64,000 bases of DNA from Adhaeribacter rhizoryzae (GCF_008629685.1 NZ_VWSF01000004.1:310001-374000); one strand, 5' to 3'; shown: positions 44,178-53,947, numbered from the stretch's first letter. A program made the numbers and translations. The notes: generated by a model from the letters alone, not told the origin.

Positions 44178-47100
44178 ATGCAAGTATCCAGATTAGAAAT
44201 TAAAGGTTTTAAAAGCTTCGGCGATAAGGTTGTTATTAACTTCGACGAAGGTATTACGGGTATTGTGGGCCCCAACGGTTGCGGCAAATCCAATATTGTA
44301 GATGCCATCCGGTGGGTACTGGGCGAGCAAAAAACCCGGAATCTCCGCTCCGATAAAATGGAGAACGTTATTTTTAACGGTTCCAAAAACCGCAAGCCGC
44401 AGCAACTGGCCGAAGTTTCAATAACTTTTAACAATACTAAAGGCATTTTGCCCAGCGCTTATTCCGAGGTAATTGTTACCCGCAAATATTTCCGGACCGG
44501 CGACAGCGAATACCAACTCAACGGCATTCCCTGCCGCCTGAAAGACATTAACGAATTATTCCTCGACACCGGTATCGGCTCTGATAGTTACGCCATTATT
44601 GAGCTGAAAATGGTAGACGAAATATTAAATGACAAGGAAAACTCCCGCCGTTTATTATTCGAAGAAGCCGCCGGTATTTCTAAGTTTAAGGTGCGCAAAA
44701 AGCAAACCCTTAAAAAGCTGGAAGAAACCGATGCCGACCTGGAGCGCCTCGAAGACGTGCTGTTTGAAATTGCCAAAAACCTGAAATCGCTGGAACGGCA
44801 GGCCAAGTTGTGCGAGAAATATTTCGGCCTGAAAGAAGAGCATAAAACCCTGAGCCTGGAATACGCCCGGCGCAACATTGCGCACCATCAAACCACGTTG
44901 GCTACCCTGGAAGGCAATCTGCAGCAGGAAACCGAATTAAAGAAAACCTTAGCCGAGCACCTGGACGCTCTGGAAGAAGAACTGGCCGGCCATAAAACGG
45001 CTGCCAACGATTTGCAGGAACAACTTACCGCGCAACAAAAAGTAGCCAACGAGAAAACCTATAACATTCGCCAGCTCGAAAACGAAATAAAGCTAAAAGC
45101 CGAGCGCACAAATTATTTAAAGGAACGCATGGGCTTGCTGCGGCAACAGATTAGCCAGGACAACATGGTCCTGGAACAAACCCAGGAAACCATTGGCCAA
45201 CTGCAGCAAGATATTATTCTGATTCAGCAGGAATACGTAGAGTCTGAGCAGCAGGTAAGTTTACTTCGCCAGGAAATAGAACAAGCCAATGCCCATAAAG
45301 CCGATTTACAAAAATCATCTACGGATGTAATAAATCAGCAACGCGAAAAACAGCACAGCCTTTACCAGGTACGCAAAGATATTGAGGTTACCCAGGTGCA
45401 GGTGGTTAACTTAACTTCGGAACTGGAACGCTTAACGGCCCAGAAGCAAAACGAAGCCGAAAACGCCGATAAATATTTGGCTGACATGGCCGAACAAGAA
45501 GAAATATTGCTCGAACGACGGTCTGAGCTGGACGCTTTGGTGGAGCAGGAAAACGAATTGCAGGCCAGCATAGAACAAACCGAAACCGATCTGCAAGTAA
45601 CACGCACCAATTTAACCGAACTAAACCGGAAAATTGATGCCAAGCGCAACCAATACAACCTAACCAAATCGCTGGTAGATAACCTGGAAGGTTTTCCTGA
45701 CGCAATCAAATTTTTATACAAATCTAAAAACTGGGAAAAGCCGGCCCCGCTCCTTTCGGATATTATTGTTTGCCAGCAGGAATATAAATCGCTGATAGAA
45801 AGTTACCTGGAGCCTTACATGAATTTTTTTGTGGTAGATACCACCGAAGATGCGGTAGAGGCTATTAAGCTGCTGAATAACCAAAACAAAGGCCGGGCTA
45901 ATTTTATTGTGCTGGCAGAACTCGAAGATTTAGATACCGGCCCTACCCTTTCTACAACTAAATTAAAAGCGGCTTACGAGGTGGTTTCCACTTCTGAGCG
46001 CTACGAAAAGCTACGGCAATATATTCTAAACGAAGTTTATATTTCGCAGGAGCTGCCTTCCGATTTTTTTAGCGGCGATCACCGCACGTTTATTTTGCGC
46101 GATGGCTCGGTTATTAAAAAGCCACTGAGTATTTCGGGTGGTTCGGTGGGCTTGTTCGACGGTAACCGCATTGGCCGGAAACAAAACCTCGACAACCTGG
46201 CCCAGGAACTGGATACGCTGGTAAAAGAAGCCGAAACGCTGAAAATTAAAATTAATACGCAACAGCAGGTTATTCAAAACCTGAAAGGAGAAACGCGCCA
46301 GCAGGTTATAAAAGAGACAGAGCGGATTATCTCGGCCCAGCAACAGGAGCTGATGGGTATTCGCATCCGGCACGAACAACACGCCTTATCGCAGCAAACC
46401 AACCACAACAAAGAAGCCGAACTAACCGAACGGCTGGAGGATTTGCGGTACAAAAGCTACGAACTGGTGCCGCAAGCCGAAATGTTACAGCAGGATCTGC
46501 AACGCATTGAATCGGAGCTGAGTTCTTATCAGGATTTACTTAACCGGCACAACGATTTAATTCAGAAAGTTAACCAGGTGTTTAACGAAGAAAATATTCG
46601 GTACCACCAGTTGAAAAACCGGCTGACCAGCGTGCAGCAGGAAATTAACTACCGGCAAAAATCTTTGGAAACCGGCTACTTACGCCAGCAAGCGCAACAA
46701 GATGAGTTGCTGCGGGCCGAAGACGAAATTATTGCGGCCGAAGAATTTGTGCTGGACAATACCGAAACCCTGAACCAATTATTAGCCGAGCGAAAATTAT
46801 TAAGCGAAGAACTGGACAAACTGGAAAAAGACTTTTTTAGTTTGCGCGGCGAAATCGACAGCAAAGATAAAACTATCCGGGAAATTCAACGCAAACGCCA
46901 GAACGCCGATGAGGTGCTTATTTCGATGCAGCAGGCTATTTCGGATTCTAAAATAAAACTGGTGGCTATTCAGGAACGCTTAGCGGCTGAGTTTAATATT
47001 ACCGAAGAAGATTTGGCCCAATTACCATCGCAACCGCTGGAACATAGCAACGAAGAACTTAGCAGCCAGATAAACAGTATTAAAACCCGCCTCGACAGCA

Positions 47101-47705
47101 TGGGTCCGGTAAACCCCATGGCGGCCGAAGCTTACGAAGAAATAAGCCAGCGCGATAAATTTATTAAAGAGCAAAAAGCTGATTTAATAAATGCTAAAAA
47201 TATTTTGCTGCAAACCATCAGCGAAATAGACCAGGTGGCCAAAGATAAGTTTCTGGAATCTTTTGAGATGATAAAGGAGAACTTTACCCGCGTGTTCCGT
47301 TCGCTTTTTTCGGATGAAGATACCTGCGATTTGGTAATAGCGGATATGAATAACCCGCTGGAATCGAAAATTGAAATTATGGCCCGGCCCAAAGGAAAGC
47401 GACCTTTAACCATTAACCAGCTTTCCGGTGGCGAAAAAACCTTAACCGCTATTTCGCTGCTATTCGCCATTTATCTCTTAAAACCGGCGCCTTTCTGTAT
47501 CTTCGATGAAGTAGATGCCCCGCTGGATGATGCTAATATTGATAAGTTTAACAACATTGTGAAAACCTTCTCCGGTGATTCGCAATTTATTGTAGTTACC
47601 CACAACAAGCGCACCATGGCTTCTACCGATGTTATTTACGGCATTACCATGCTGGAGCCTGGCGTTTCACGGGTTATTCCGGTAGATTTAAGGCAACTGG
47701 CGTAG
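44178..47705 (+). CDS. smc: Chromosome segregation protein SMC
   Basis: A 1175-residue SMC ATPase that organises the chromosome with ScpAB. The N-terminal head has Walker A GPNGCGKSN (31-39) and RSDKMENVIFNGS. A long coiled coil follows (about 165-500). The hinge (about 510-660) contains SLIESYLEPYMNFFVVDTTEDAVEAI and SISGGSVGLFDGNRIG. A second coiled coil runs to about 1010. The C-terminal head has signature NQLSGGEKTLTAISLLFAIY and Walker B PFCIFDEVDAPLDDANIDKF. Length and layout are normal for the family. A 25-bp terminator follows. Confidence 0.97.
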   Translation: MQVSRLEIKGFKSFGDKVVINFDEGITGIVGPNGCGKSNIVDAIRWVLGEQKTRNLRSDKMENVIFNGSKNRKPQQLAEVSITFNNTKGILPSAYSEVIVTRKYFRTGDSEYQLNGIPCRLKDINELFLDTGIGSDSYAIIELKMVDEILNDKENSRRLLFEEAAGISKFKVRKKQTLKKLEETDADLERLEDVLFEIAKNLKSLERQAKLCEKYFGLKEEHKTLSLEYARRNIAHHQTTLATLEGNLQQETELKKTLAEHLDALEEELAGHKTAANDLQEQLTAQQKVANEKTYNIRQLENEIKLKAERTNYLKERMGLLRQQISQDNMVLEQTQETIGQLQQDIILIQQEYVESEQQVSLLRQEIEQANAHKADLQKSSTDVINQQREKQHSLYQVRKDIEVTQVQVVNLTSELERLTAQKQNEAENADKYLADMAEQEEILLERRSELDALVEQENELQASIEQTETDLQVTRTNLTELNRKIDAKRNQYNLTKSLVDNLEGFPDAIKFLYKSKNWEKPAPLLSDIIVCQQEYKSLIESYLEPYMNFFVVDTTEDAVEAIKLLNNQNKGRANFIVLAELEDLDTGPTLSTTKLKAAYEVVSTSERYEKLRQYILNEVYISQELPSDFFSGDHRTFILRDGSVIKKPLSISGGSVGLFDGNRIGRKQNLDNLAQELDTLVKEAETLKIKINTQQQVIQNLKGETRQQVIKETERIISAQQQELMGIRIRHEQHALSQQTNHNKEAELTERLEDLRYKSYELVPQAEMLQQDLQRIESELSSYQDLLNRHNDLIQKVNQVFNEENIRYHQLKNRLTSVQQEINYRQKSLETGYLRQQAQQDELLRAEDEIIAAEEFVLDNTETLNQLLAERKLLSEELDKLEKDFFSLRGEIDSKDKTIREIQRKRQNADEVLISMQQAISDSKIKLVAIQERLAAEFNITEEDLAQLPSQPLEHSNEELSSQINSIKTRLDSMGPVNPMAAEAYEEISQRDKFIKEQKADLINAKNILLQTISEIDQVAKDKFLESFEMIKENFTRVFRSLFSDEDTCDLVIADMNNPLESKIEIMARPKGKRPLTINQLSGGEKTLTAISLLFAIYLLKPAPFCIFDEVDAPLDDANIDKFNNIVKTFSGDSQFIVVTHNKRTMASTDVIYGITMLEPGVSRVIPVDLRQLA

Positions 47706-47731
47706 AGTCGTTATTCGTTGTCCGATTTCTA

Positions 47732-47789
47732 AAAAGGAATTGATAAAAAAGGAGCCTATTAGTTGGCTCCTTTTTTATCAATTCCTTTT
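47732..47789 (+). terminator. Long terminator hairpin after smc
   Basis: A perfect 25-bp stem (47732-47756 with 47765-47789) with an eight-base loop, whose centre contains GGAGCC/GGCTCC followed by six Ts. Confidence 0.85.
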
Positions 47790-47839
47790 ATAATTGTAGC
47801 AATATTTTTATACTAATTTTAACTATGATTGCTCTATAG

Positions 47840-47990
47840 ATATTGTTATCGCCGGCGTCCCGCCGGTGATAATTAACTTCCGGCCTCTGGCCGCTATAAA
47901 CAAGCCTGGTAAATTTCATATAGAAACACTAGCGGCCAGAGGCCCAAAGAAGAAGACACGGGCGAGGACGCCCGCGCCATTTACCAATTT
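47840..47990. repeat. GC-rich inverted-repeat element
   Basis: A perfect 15-bp inverted repeat, GGCCTCTGGCCGCTA (47882-47896) with its complement at 47930-47944, is flanked by GC-rich palindromic text (GGCGTCCCGCC on the left, GGCGAGGACGCC on the right). It is unlike the AT-rich surroundings and likely a mobile or dispersed repeat. Confidence 0.6.
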
Positions 47991-48358
47991 CTTTATTCGT
48001 TGTTGAAGCCGCTGCCTTTATGTCGTGTTTTGATAAACAAGTAATTAAGCAATGGCTTTAAAATTGGCGGTGATAACACTATCCATAGCGCCATGTGCTT
48101 ATCGAATCAGAAAAACTATACTTGTTATAAATACCCGAATAGTGATTAACAAACTACCAATAATGACTCTACCCCTTCCTTGGCTTGTCCCCTGACAAGC
48201 CAACGCAATGCCATTGCAAATTTGTCCCAACTAATCATGTTCCAGCCTGTGAGGGCACTGGCCGGGGTAATCAGCCTTTCTACTGCTAAGTATTCCTTTG
48301 CTTGACGGCTATGGTGAGAACACCAGGCAAGAGCAGCGGCGGCGAAAGTCCTGAGTAA
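47991..48358. other. Non-coding gap with small hairpins
   Basis: The rest of the 768-bp gap after smc. It contains hairpins GGCTTGTC/GACAAGCC (about 48183-48202) and TGGTG/CACCA (about 48312-48325). Short frames exist, but none with a convincing start, length or family resemblance. Confidence 0.5.
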
Positions 48359-48395
48359 AATATAAAAGGAACCATAACCTGGTTCCTTTTATATT
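48359..48395. terminator. Hairpin terminator near the acyltransferase gene
   Basis: A 16-bp stem AATATAAAAGGAACCA (48359-48374) with its complement at 48380-48395. It includes T- and A-rich flanks on both sides and can serve the minus-strand acyltransferase gene. Confidence 0.7.
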
Positions 48396-48473
48396 AATTA
48401 CATTAATTTAAAGTAGCTAACCCAAATTCGAATTTTTATTTTGAATTTGAATAACAATCAACGAATAACGAAA

Positions 48474-49022
48474 CTACCTTACGCCTTGCTCGGGGTATTT
48501 GCCTTTTTTTGTGCGGTAAAAAGCTTTTATTTTTTCAATATCGCCTTCTACATCGCCGGTGGGGTAAAAAATTGGGCCAACACCAGCTTCTTTTTTGGGA
48601 TAATCGAGGTAGCCCAAAATAATAGGCACATTGGCTTCTAAGGCAGTATAGTAAAAGCCTTTGCGCCAACGGGGCTGGTATTTGCGGGTACCTTCGGGGG
48701 TAATCATAATTACCATTTGTTCCGAATTATTCAGAATATTCACCATAGAGCTAACCAGGCTATTGTTACGGGAACGATCGACGGGCAAAGCGCCCATTTT
48801 TTTTAACAGCCAGCCCAACGGCCCAACCATGGCTTCTTTTTTAATGGTATAACGCAAATCCACATCCATCAGGTAAAAGGCGCAGCGGGCAAATAAAAAG
48901 TCCCAGTTGCTGGTATGTGGGGCCGCAATCATCATACTTTTTTTCAAATCGGGCGGAATTTGTCCGGCTACGTGCCAGCCAAAAATCTTAAATATTATTC
49001 TGGATAAAAATTTTGCGATCAT
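48474..49022 (-). CDS. Lysophospholipid acyltransferase family protein
   Basis: A 182-residue PlsC-fold protein. The HX4D catalytic motif is HTSNWD (about 36-41) in MMIAAPHTSNWDFLFARCAF, and the substrate-binding motif is MITPEGTRKYQ. It is shorter than classical PlsC (about 240) and has no clear extra membrane spans, as in the 1-acyl-glycerol-3-phosphate acyltransferase-like proteins of Bacteroidota. It likely transfers an acyl chain to a lysolipid or lipid precursor at the inner membrane; the acceptor is unproven. Confidence 0.9.
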   Translation of the reverse strand: MIAKFLSRIIFKIFGWHVAGQIPPDLKKSMMIAAPHTSNWDFLFARCAFYLMDVDLRYTIKKEAMVGPLGWLLKKMGALPVDRSRNNSLVSSMVNILNNSEQMVIMITPEGTRKYQPRWRKGFYYTALEANVPIILGYLDYPKKEAGVGPIFYPTGDVEGDIEKIKAFYRTKKGKYPEQGVR

Positions 49023-49027
49023 AGAGG

Positions 49028-49035
49028 CAAAGGTA
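49028..49035 (-). promoter_or_regulatory. -7 promoter element for the acyltransferase gene
   Basis: On the minus strand this reads TACCTTTG, matching TAnnTTTG, five bases before the ATG at 49020-49022, so any leader would be nearly absent. Confidence 0.45.
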
Positions 49036-49053
49036 CAAGATTAGCCACAAGAG

Positions 49054-49085
49054 AAAAAGCCAGCTTCAAACTTCTGAAACTGGCT
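49054..49085 (-). terminator. Terminator after the 227-aa outer-membrane gene
   Basis: The minus strand forms AGCCAG-TTTCA...TGAAG-CTGGCT (49058-49085), followed by TTTTTC. Confidence 0.75.
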
Positions 49086-49122
49086 CTTCCTAAAAATTTT
49101 TAAGCTCATTAATTTTTATAAA

Positions 49123-49806
49123 TTATTCAGGTCTTTTGCCTCTGATTGGGTTTGGCAGCATCATGGTTTGGCGTAAGAAAAATACCTGTACCGAAATCCG
49201 CAGTTCCGGGCCGTACTCTGCACGGTAGTTGTCGCTGTTTTTCTTGGCGCCAAAATTTTGCCGGTAATATTTAAATAAAACCATAGGCTCTATGGCTATT
49301 TGCTTGTTCCTTAACCAATAATTTTGCCGACCAATAGGCCCTAAAAAATAAGTATAGCCTACGCCAGCTTCGCCCTGAAACAAATTAGATTGCGAGATAC
49401 GGAAAGTATTATTTAAACCCCAGCCGGCGCTAATTTCTCCAAAAATACCGTTGTCCAGGTATCCTCTAACAAAAGGGCCCACTAATAAAATAGTTTGCTT
49501 TAGATCGTTGGTGGTAGAATCGCTTTGCCGGTTATAATAGTTTAAATCGGCTTTAAGCCCAATGCCAATATCTTCCCAGTTAAAATAACCTATTTTTAAG
49601 TCTGTATTTACCCGTATTATAGAACCTTTATCGCCATTGTTATTGGGCGTTTTGTAGTTGAACCCGTTAAAAGAAGAACTTATGCCTCCTCCAAGCATGT
49701 AACTTCCTTTAAGAATATACGCATTTACCATGTGGCCCGAATTATTCTGACCATAAGTAAAATAAGTTAAAAGAAAGCAGGCGATAAACGATAAAAGCTT
49801 TTGCAT
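49123..49806 (-). CDS. Predicted outer-membrane beta-barrel protein
   Basis: A 227-residue protein with a signal peptide (LLSFIACFLLTYFTYGQ) and a barrel-like mature part with repeated amphipathic strands: YMLGGGISSSFNGFNY, LKIGYFNWEDIGIGLKADLNYY, ILLVGPFVRGYL, GAGVGYTYFL-like text and GPELRISVQVFFL. The general form is like small Bacteroidota OMPs of unknown role. The C-terminus MLPNPIRGKRPE extends past the last strand. Confidence 0.7.
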   Translation of the reverse strand: MQKLLSFIACFLLTYFTYGQNNSGHMVNAYILKGSYMLGGGISSSFNGFNYKTPNNNGDKGSIIRVNTDLKIGYFNWEDIGIGLKADLNYYNRQSDSTTNDLKQTILLVGPFVRGYLDNGIFGEISAGWGLNNTFRISQSNLFQGEAGVGYTYFLGPIGRQNYWLRNKQIAIEPMVLFKYYRQNFGAKKNSDNYRAEYGPELRISVQVFFLRQTMMLPNPIRGKRPE

Positions 49807-49887
49807 TCTGTTGGGGGTAGATATTTTAATTTAATAATTTACTCACTAATAATTTAAGGTCAATTTTTTGCCTATGCTGCTTATGAA

Positions 49888-50667
49888 TTATGCCTGCTGA
49901 TAGGCAATTTGTTTGAGCTGGGCTAACAGGTTTTCGGACAAACTCATGGTGTGTTCGTAGCCGGCATCGTACATTTCGCGTGCTTGTTTTATGCTTAGCA
50001 AACGGTAATGCTTGAGTTGGGGCGGCTCTATTAAAAAATTACACAGCTTCATACGTGGCGTAACATTATTATTAATAGCTAATTGGCAGGTTCGCTCCAC
50101 CATATCTCTTAACGATTTTACATCTCGCTGGTGGTCAATTGGATTTACGTGTACCCCAATGGTAAAGTCGGCGTAACCGGTTAAACATTCAACCGGCAAA
50201 TTATTTAATAATCCGCCATCTACGAGTAGGTGCCCCTGGTAGCTAATAGGTTGGCACAAAAAAGGCAACGCAGAAGAAGCAACCAAAGGTTTTATAATTT
50301 CACCTTTCGAAAAATAAACAGTGGTGCCCCGGTTAATATCGGTAGCGCTGATGATTACTTTAGGTGTAAGATCAGCAAAGGTTTTGTCCGCCAGGTAAGG
50401 TTTAAAGGTATCTTCCAGCTGGGTCAGGTTAATTAAACCGTAGCGGCTAAATCCAGGCCTAATCAAGCGCATAAATTTAGTTTCGGTTACCTTCTGAAAT
50501 ATTTCTTCCGGCGATAGGCCAATACCGTACAATACTGCGACAATTGCCCCGGAACTGGTACCCGAAATTATATCAACGGATAATTGTAGTTCGGCCAGCG
50601 CCTTTAAAACACCTAAGTGGGCAAAACTGCGGGCTCCGCCCCCGGACAATGTAAGACCAATGCGCAT
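49888..50667 (-). CDS. Patatin-like phospholipase
   Basis: A 259-residue patatin-fold serine lipase: oxyanion loop GLTLSGGGARSFAHLGVL, nucleophile elbow ISGTSSGAIVA with Ser about 42, and the Asp of the dyad in VDGGLLNNLPVECL. It matches RssA/YchK-size cytosolic patatins that hydrolyse phospholipids or lysophospholipids. The gene starts two bases after the stop of the metallo-hydrolase gene, so they form an operon. Confidence 0.93.
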   Translation of the reverse strand: MRIGLTLSGGGARSFAHLGVLKALAELQLSVDIISGTSSGAIVAVLYGIGLSPEEIFQKVTETKFMRLIRPGFSRYGLINLTQLEDTFKPYLADKTFADLTPKVIISATDINRGTTVYFSKGEIIKPLVASSALPFLCQPISYQGHLLVDGGLLNNLPVECLTGYADFTIGVHVNPIDHQRDVKSLRDMVERTCQLAINNNVTPRMKLCNFLIEPPQLKHYRLLSIKQAREMYDAGYEHTMSLSENLLAQLKQIAYQQA

Positions 50668-50669
50668 AA

Positions 50670-51515
50670 TTATAAAACGTCGGCTAGTAAAAAGCTTTGG
50701 TCTAAACGTACACCCCGGTCAGTATGTTTTACTGTACAGCACTCGTGTACCGAATCGTGCTCCAGAAAGAGAATATAATTCTTATCGGCAGCTTCCTGTA
50801 AAAAAGCAGCTTTTTCCTCTAAAGTAAGTAAAGGACGGGTATCGTAGCCCATTACATACGGAATTGGTAAATGCCCGACCGAGGGTAATAAATCTGCCAT
50901 ATATACAATTGTTTTGTTTTTATAACGGATAACCGGCAGCATCATTTTGTCGGTGTGGCCATTCACATAAATAATTTCGAACTGTGTGAAAGGCGAAGCT
51001 GCTCCCAACGGAGTAAAATGAAGCTGGCTGCTTTCGGCCATTGGCAGAATATTCTCTTTTAAAAAGCTGGCTTTTTCCCGGGCATTGGGTTTAGTGGCCC
51101 ATTCGTAATGTTCGGCATTGGTCCAGTAGCGGGCATTCGGAAATGTAAGTTCCAGGCGGGTATGGTCAGTATTATACTGTACACTACCCCCGCAATGGTC
51201 AAAATGTAAATGTGTATGAAAAACATCGGTTATATCGGTAGCCGAAAAACCTAATTTTTGAATAGATCCCAACAAAGTATTTTCGCCGTGCAGGTAATAA
51301 TAGCTGGCCAGTTTAGGCTCCATTTTAGTACCAAAGCCGGTATCTATTAAAATAAGTTTATTTGCATCCTGAATGAGCAAACAACGCATGGCCCAGGTAC
51401 AAAGGTTATTTTCATCGGCCGGATTGGTCTTTTGCCAGATGCTTTTTGGTACCACCCCAAACATAGCTCCCCCATCTAATTTAAAATATCCGGTATCTAT
51501 CGAAAATAGCTGCAT
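50670..51515 (-). CDS. Metallo-beta-lactamase-fold hydrolase
   Basis: A 281-residue MBL-fold protein with the metal motif HTHLHFDHCGG (about 100-110), the second-site residues NGHTDKMM and the distal LEHDSVHECC. The layout resembles AHL-lactonase-like enzymes (GTKMEPKLASYYYL, PNARYWTNAEHYEW), but lactonase activity is not shown. No signal peptide. It is directly followed by the patatin gene on the same strand. Confidence 0.9.
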   Translation of the reverse strand: MQLFSIDTGYFKLDGGAMFGVVPKSIWQKTNPADENNLCTWAMRCLLIQDANKLILIDTGFGTKMEPKLASYYYLHGENTLLGSIQKLGFSATDITDVFHTHLHFDHCGGSVQYNTDHTRLELTFPNARYWTNAEHYEWATKPNAREKASFLKENILPMAESSQLHFTPLGAASPFTQFEIIYVNGHTDKMMLPVIRYKNKTIVYMADLLPSVGHLPIPYVMGYDTRPLLTLEEKAAFLQEAADKNYILFLEHDSVHECCTVKHTDRGVRLDQSFLLADVL

Positions 51516-51711
51516 AAGCTTAAATTTTGCCGTTCAGGTACTAAACTCAAGCAAGAACGATGGAAATTAAAATTTATTAGGTAATATAGCAAAAATTATA
51601 TGAAATAAAATTAATGTGGAATATAATTTATTTGATTTGTTTTAATAAAGTTGCGTTTTATGATGACTATATAATAATAATGATAAAGGAATATTTTATT
51701 AATAAAGCATA

Positions 51712-51741
51712 AAAAAGCCCTGCTAACTTACAGGGCTTTTT
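51712..51741 (-). terminator. Terminator after accA
   Basis: An 11-bp stem AAAAAGCCCTG/CAGGGCTTTTT (51712-51722, 51731-51741) with an eight-base loop. T-runs exist on both strands. It lies about 50 bases past the accA stop. Confidence 0.85.
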
Positions 51742-51794
51742 ATTAGAAGCTGATTTTAAAATGGCTTTGCACGCTTTCAAAAAGCATAATTGTG

Positions 51795-52745
51795 TTACAG
51801 TTCCTGTACCACACCCATCGACGAAAAATTATCAATGCGCTGGCTAATGCGTTCCTGAGCCGGAATTTGCTCCAGTTCGTCCAGGGTTTTTAGAATATGC
51901 TTGCGCAAGGTATTAATCATTTTTTCTGGTTCGGTGTGCGCCCCGCCCAATGGCTCTTTAATAATGCCGTCTATCAATTTAAATTCGAGCATGTCTTTAG
52001 CTGTTACTTTCATAGCATCGGCGGCTTGTTCTTTGTAATCCCAGCTCCGCCAGAGAATAGTAGAGCAATTTTCCGGCGAAATAACCGAATACCAGGTATT
52101 TTCTAGCATAAAAACCCGGTCGCCGATGGCTATACCTAAAGCACCACCAGAAGCGCCTTCGCCAATAACAATACAGATTACCGGCACTTTTAACATAAAC
52201 ATTTCTTTCAGGTTGCGGGCAATGGCTTCTCCCTGTCCGCGTTCCTCGGCTTCCATACCCGGAAAAGCGCCCGGCGTATCAATAAAAGTTACAATAGGTT
52301 TATTAAACTTTTCGGCCATTTTCATTAACCGCAAAGCTTTCCGGTATCCTTCGGGGTTGGGCATACCAAAGTTACGCAGCTGCCGCTGCTTGGTGTTGCG
52401 CCCCTTTTGCTGCCCAATAAACATAATGGTGCGGCCGTCTATTTCGCCGAAGCCACCTACCATAGACTTATCGTCGCGCACGTTTCGGTCGCCGTGCAGT
52501 TCTATAAACTTGGTAGTAAAGCCTTCAATGTAGTCTAATGTATAAGGCCTATCGGCATGGCGCGAAAGCTGCACCCGCTGCCACCGGGTTAAATTGGCGT
52601 AAGTTTCTTTTTTAAGCTGCTTTATTTTTTCTTCTAAAGCCTTTACTGCCTCCGATACATCTACCTGGCTGTCTTCGGCCAGTTTTTTCATTTCGCGAAG
52701 TTTGCCTTCCAAAGCCGCGATGGGCTGTTCAAAATCTAGAAGCAT
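51795..52745 (-). CDS. accA: Acetyl-CoA carboxylase carboxyltransferase subunit alpha
   Basis: A 316-residue AccA: the N-terminal helical part [21 protein letters not shown], then the crotonase-like core with [38 protein letters not shown] and [17 protein letters not shown]. It transfers carboxyl from biotin to acetyl-CoA with AccD to make malonyl-CoA. The zinc-bearing AccD subunit is not in the window. A -7 element lies just upstream. Confidence 0.97.
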   Translation of the reverse strand: MLLDFEQPIAALEGKLREMKKLAEDSQVDVSEAVKALEEKIKQLKKETYANLTRWQRVQLSRHADRPYTLDYIEGFTTKFIELHGDRNVRDDKSMVGGFGEIDGRTIMFIGQQKGRNTKQRQLRNFGMPNPEGYRKALRLMKMAEKFNKPIVTFIDTPGAFPGMEAEERGQGEAIARNLKEMFMLKVPVICIVIGEGASGGALGIAIGDRVFMLENTWYSVISPENCSTILWRSWDYKEQAADAMKVTAKDMLEFKLIDGIIKEPLGGAHTEPEKMINTLRKHILKTLDELEQIPAQERISQRIDNFSSMGVVQEL

Positions 52746-52773
52746 AAAAATTTTATAGGTTAGATCGTTGGTG

Positions 52774-52781
52774 CAAAGTTA
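52774..52781 (-). promoter_or_regulatory. -7 promoter element for accA
   Basis: The minus strand reads TAACTTTG, matching TAnnTTTG, 29 bases before the accA ATG. Confidence 0.45.
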
Positions 52782-52902
52782 AACGTTTATCAGAATTAAA
52801 AGTATGGGAGCCGCTTACAAAAAAAGATAAAAATTATGTGGCTGATTATCTATAATTTACAATATATTCAGAAAAATATTAGTGAAATTATTAAGCCTGC
52901 AC

Positions 52903-52933
52903 TTGCATAGTATAAATTAACCCTATACATTTG
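52903..52933 (+). promoter_or_regulatory. Promoter of tRNA-Asp
   Basis: TTG at 52903-52905 and TACATTTG at 52926-52933 are separated by 20 bases, matching the Bacteroidota form TTTG-N17-23-TAnnTTTG. It is the best-formed promoter in the window. Confidence 0.65.
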
Positions 52934-52984
52934 CATCACTTTAAAGGAACAACGCAACAAAGCGGCGCGAAATTAAAGAAAAAA

Positions 52985-53058
52985 GGTCCGGTAGTTCAGT
53001 TGGTTAGAATGCCGCCCTGTCACGGCGGAGGTCGCGGGTTCGAGTCCCGTCCGGACCG
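52985..53058 (+). tRNA. tRNA-Asp(GTC)
   Basis: The acceptor stem GGTCCGG pairs with CCGGACC. The anticodon loop CTGTCAC carries anticodon GTC, and the T-loop is TTCGAGT. The sequence is 74 bases with discriminator G; CCA is not encoded (the next bases are CAAAA). It has its own promoter and terminator. A decayed copy of its 3' half lies at 8211. Confidence 0.95.
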
Positions 53059-53061
53059 CAA

Positions 53062-53094
53062 AAAGCCTCTCAGTTTATTCTGAGGGGCTTTTTT
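53062..53094 (+). terminator. Terminator of tRNA-Asp
   Basis: A 12-bp stem with one G-T pair (53062-53073 with 53080-53091) is followed by six Ts. Confidence 0.85.
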
Positions 53095-53235
53095 GCTTTA
53101 TATCTATTTTTCATAGGTTTAAAGCTTATATAGCTGCTCTGTATATCTCCTGTTAAATAGGGTGTTTTTCCGGTTTCCTATGCCGTCTACTTCTGGTTAC
53201 TTTTGAGTAATCTAAAAGTTAATAACCCCTACCCT

Positions 53236-53571
53236 ATGCAAGTTTATCAGGAGCTTATTTCGTTAAAAGCCTGGTTACAATCCAGAAGCTGGCCAGAGAC
53301 CAAGAATTACCAGATTGTTTCAAATGCCTGCGACGAAGTTTGGCAACTAACAAATAAATTAGAAAATAATCTTAATACGTTATTAGCCAAATCGAAAGCT
53401 TTAACCTTGGTAGTAGAAGTACAACACGATTTGGCTTTGTTCCAGAATAATGCTCGTTTTTTAATTTCCCATAACCCGGAAGTTCTGAGTGAAACAGTTG
53501 ATAAGCTGGTAAAAGTTATTGATATTTTGGTGCAAACCCTAAAGCATTCCCGCATTGTATTACAGGACTAA
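53236..53571 (+). CDS. Hypothetical helical protein, 111 aa
   Basis: The frame from ATG 53236 encodes MQVYQELISLKAWLQSRSW and is predicted to be almost wholly helical, with heptad-like Leu/Val spacing in LENNLNTLLAKSKALTLVVEVQHDLALF and DKLVKVIDILVQTLKHS. A TTG start 33 bases earlier is possible. There is no signal peptide. I recognise no family. It opens the AT-rich accessory cluster downstream of tRNA-Asp. Confidence 0.6.
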   Translation: MQVYQELISLKAWLQSRSWPETKNYQIVSNACDEVWQLTNKLENNLNTLLAKSKALTLVVEVQHDLALFQNNARFLISHNPEVLSETVDKLVKVIDILVQTLKHSRIVLQD

Positions 53572-53939
53572 CCTGCTTAGGATTAGAATTACCAACATAC
53601 TTTTAAGTACAACTAAGAAGTGCATGTAAATACTTTGTAATACGTATTTATTTCTAGGGCTTATGATTAGCTGCTATATAAATAACTAACATCTTATTAG
53701 TACTATACAACATTTTAAATTTATATATATGAAAAAGAGTACTTAATGTTGCATTAATATATTAAATTTAATATATTTATAAAAAGTATATTTTTATCAT
53801 AGATCAATACTGTTGTATAGATGACATTTATTTAAAGCTAGTAGACAAATCAGCTAAAAACTATTAAATAATATATTCAAAATGTTTAATAAAATGTAAA
53901 ATAATAAGAATAAAATAATTAAATATGTAAAATATTTAA
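53572..53939. other. Very AT-rich gap with palindrome
   Basis: A 22-base perfect AT-only palindrome lies at 53756-53777, centred on AAATTT. Otherwise the 447-bp gap holds no gene that I can support. The base composition is far more AT-rich than the flanking backbone. Confidence 0.5.
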
Positions 53940-53947
53940 TACTTTTG
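53940..53947 (+). promoter_or_regulatory. -7 promoter element TACTTTTG
   Basis: TACTTTTG matches TAnnTTTG, 71 bases before the start codon at 54019. No -33 element is clear. Confidence 0.35.

Noticed and set aside
48441-48641. 66-codon + strand frame at the end of the acyltransferase gene
   Set aside because: It overlaps the conserved acyltransferase C-terminus on the other strand and begins inside a terminator-flanked gap.
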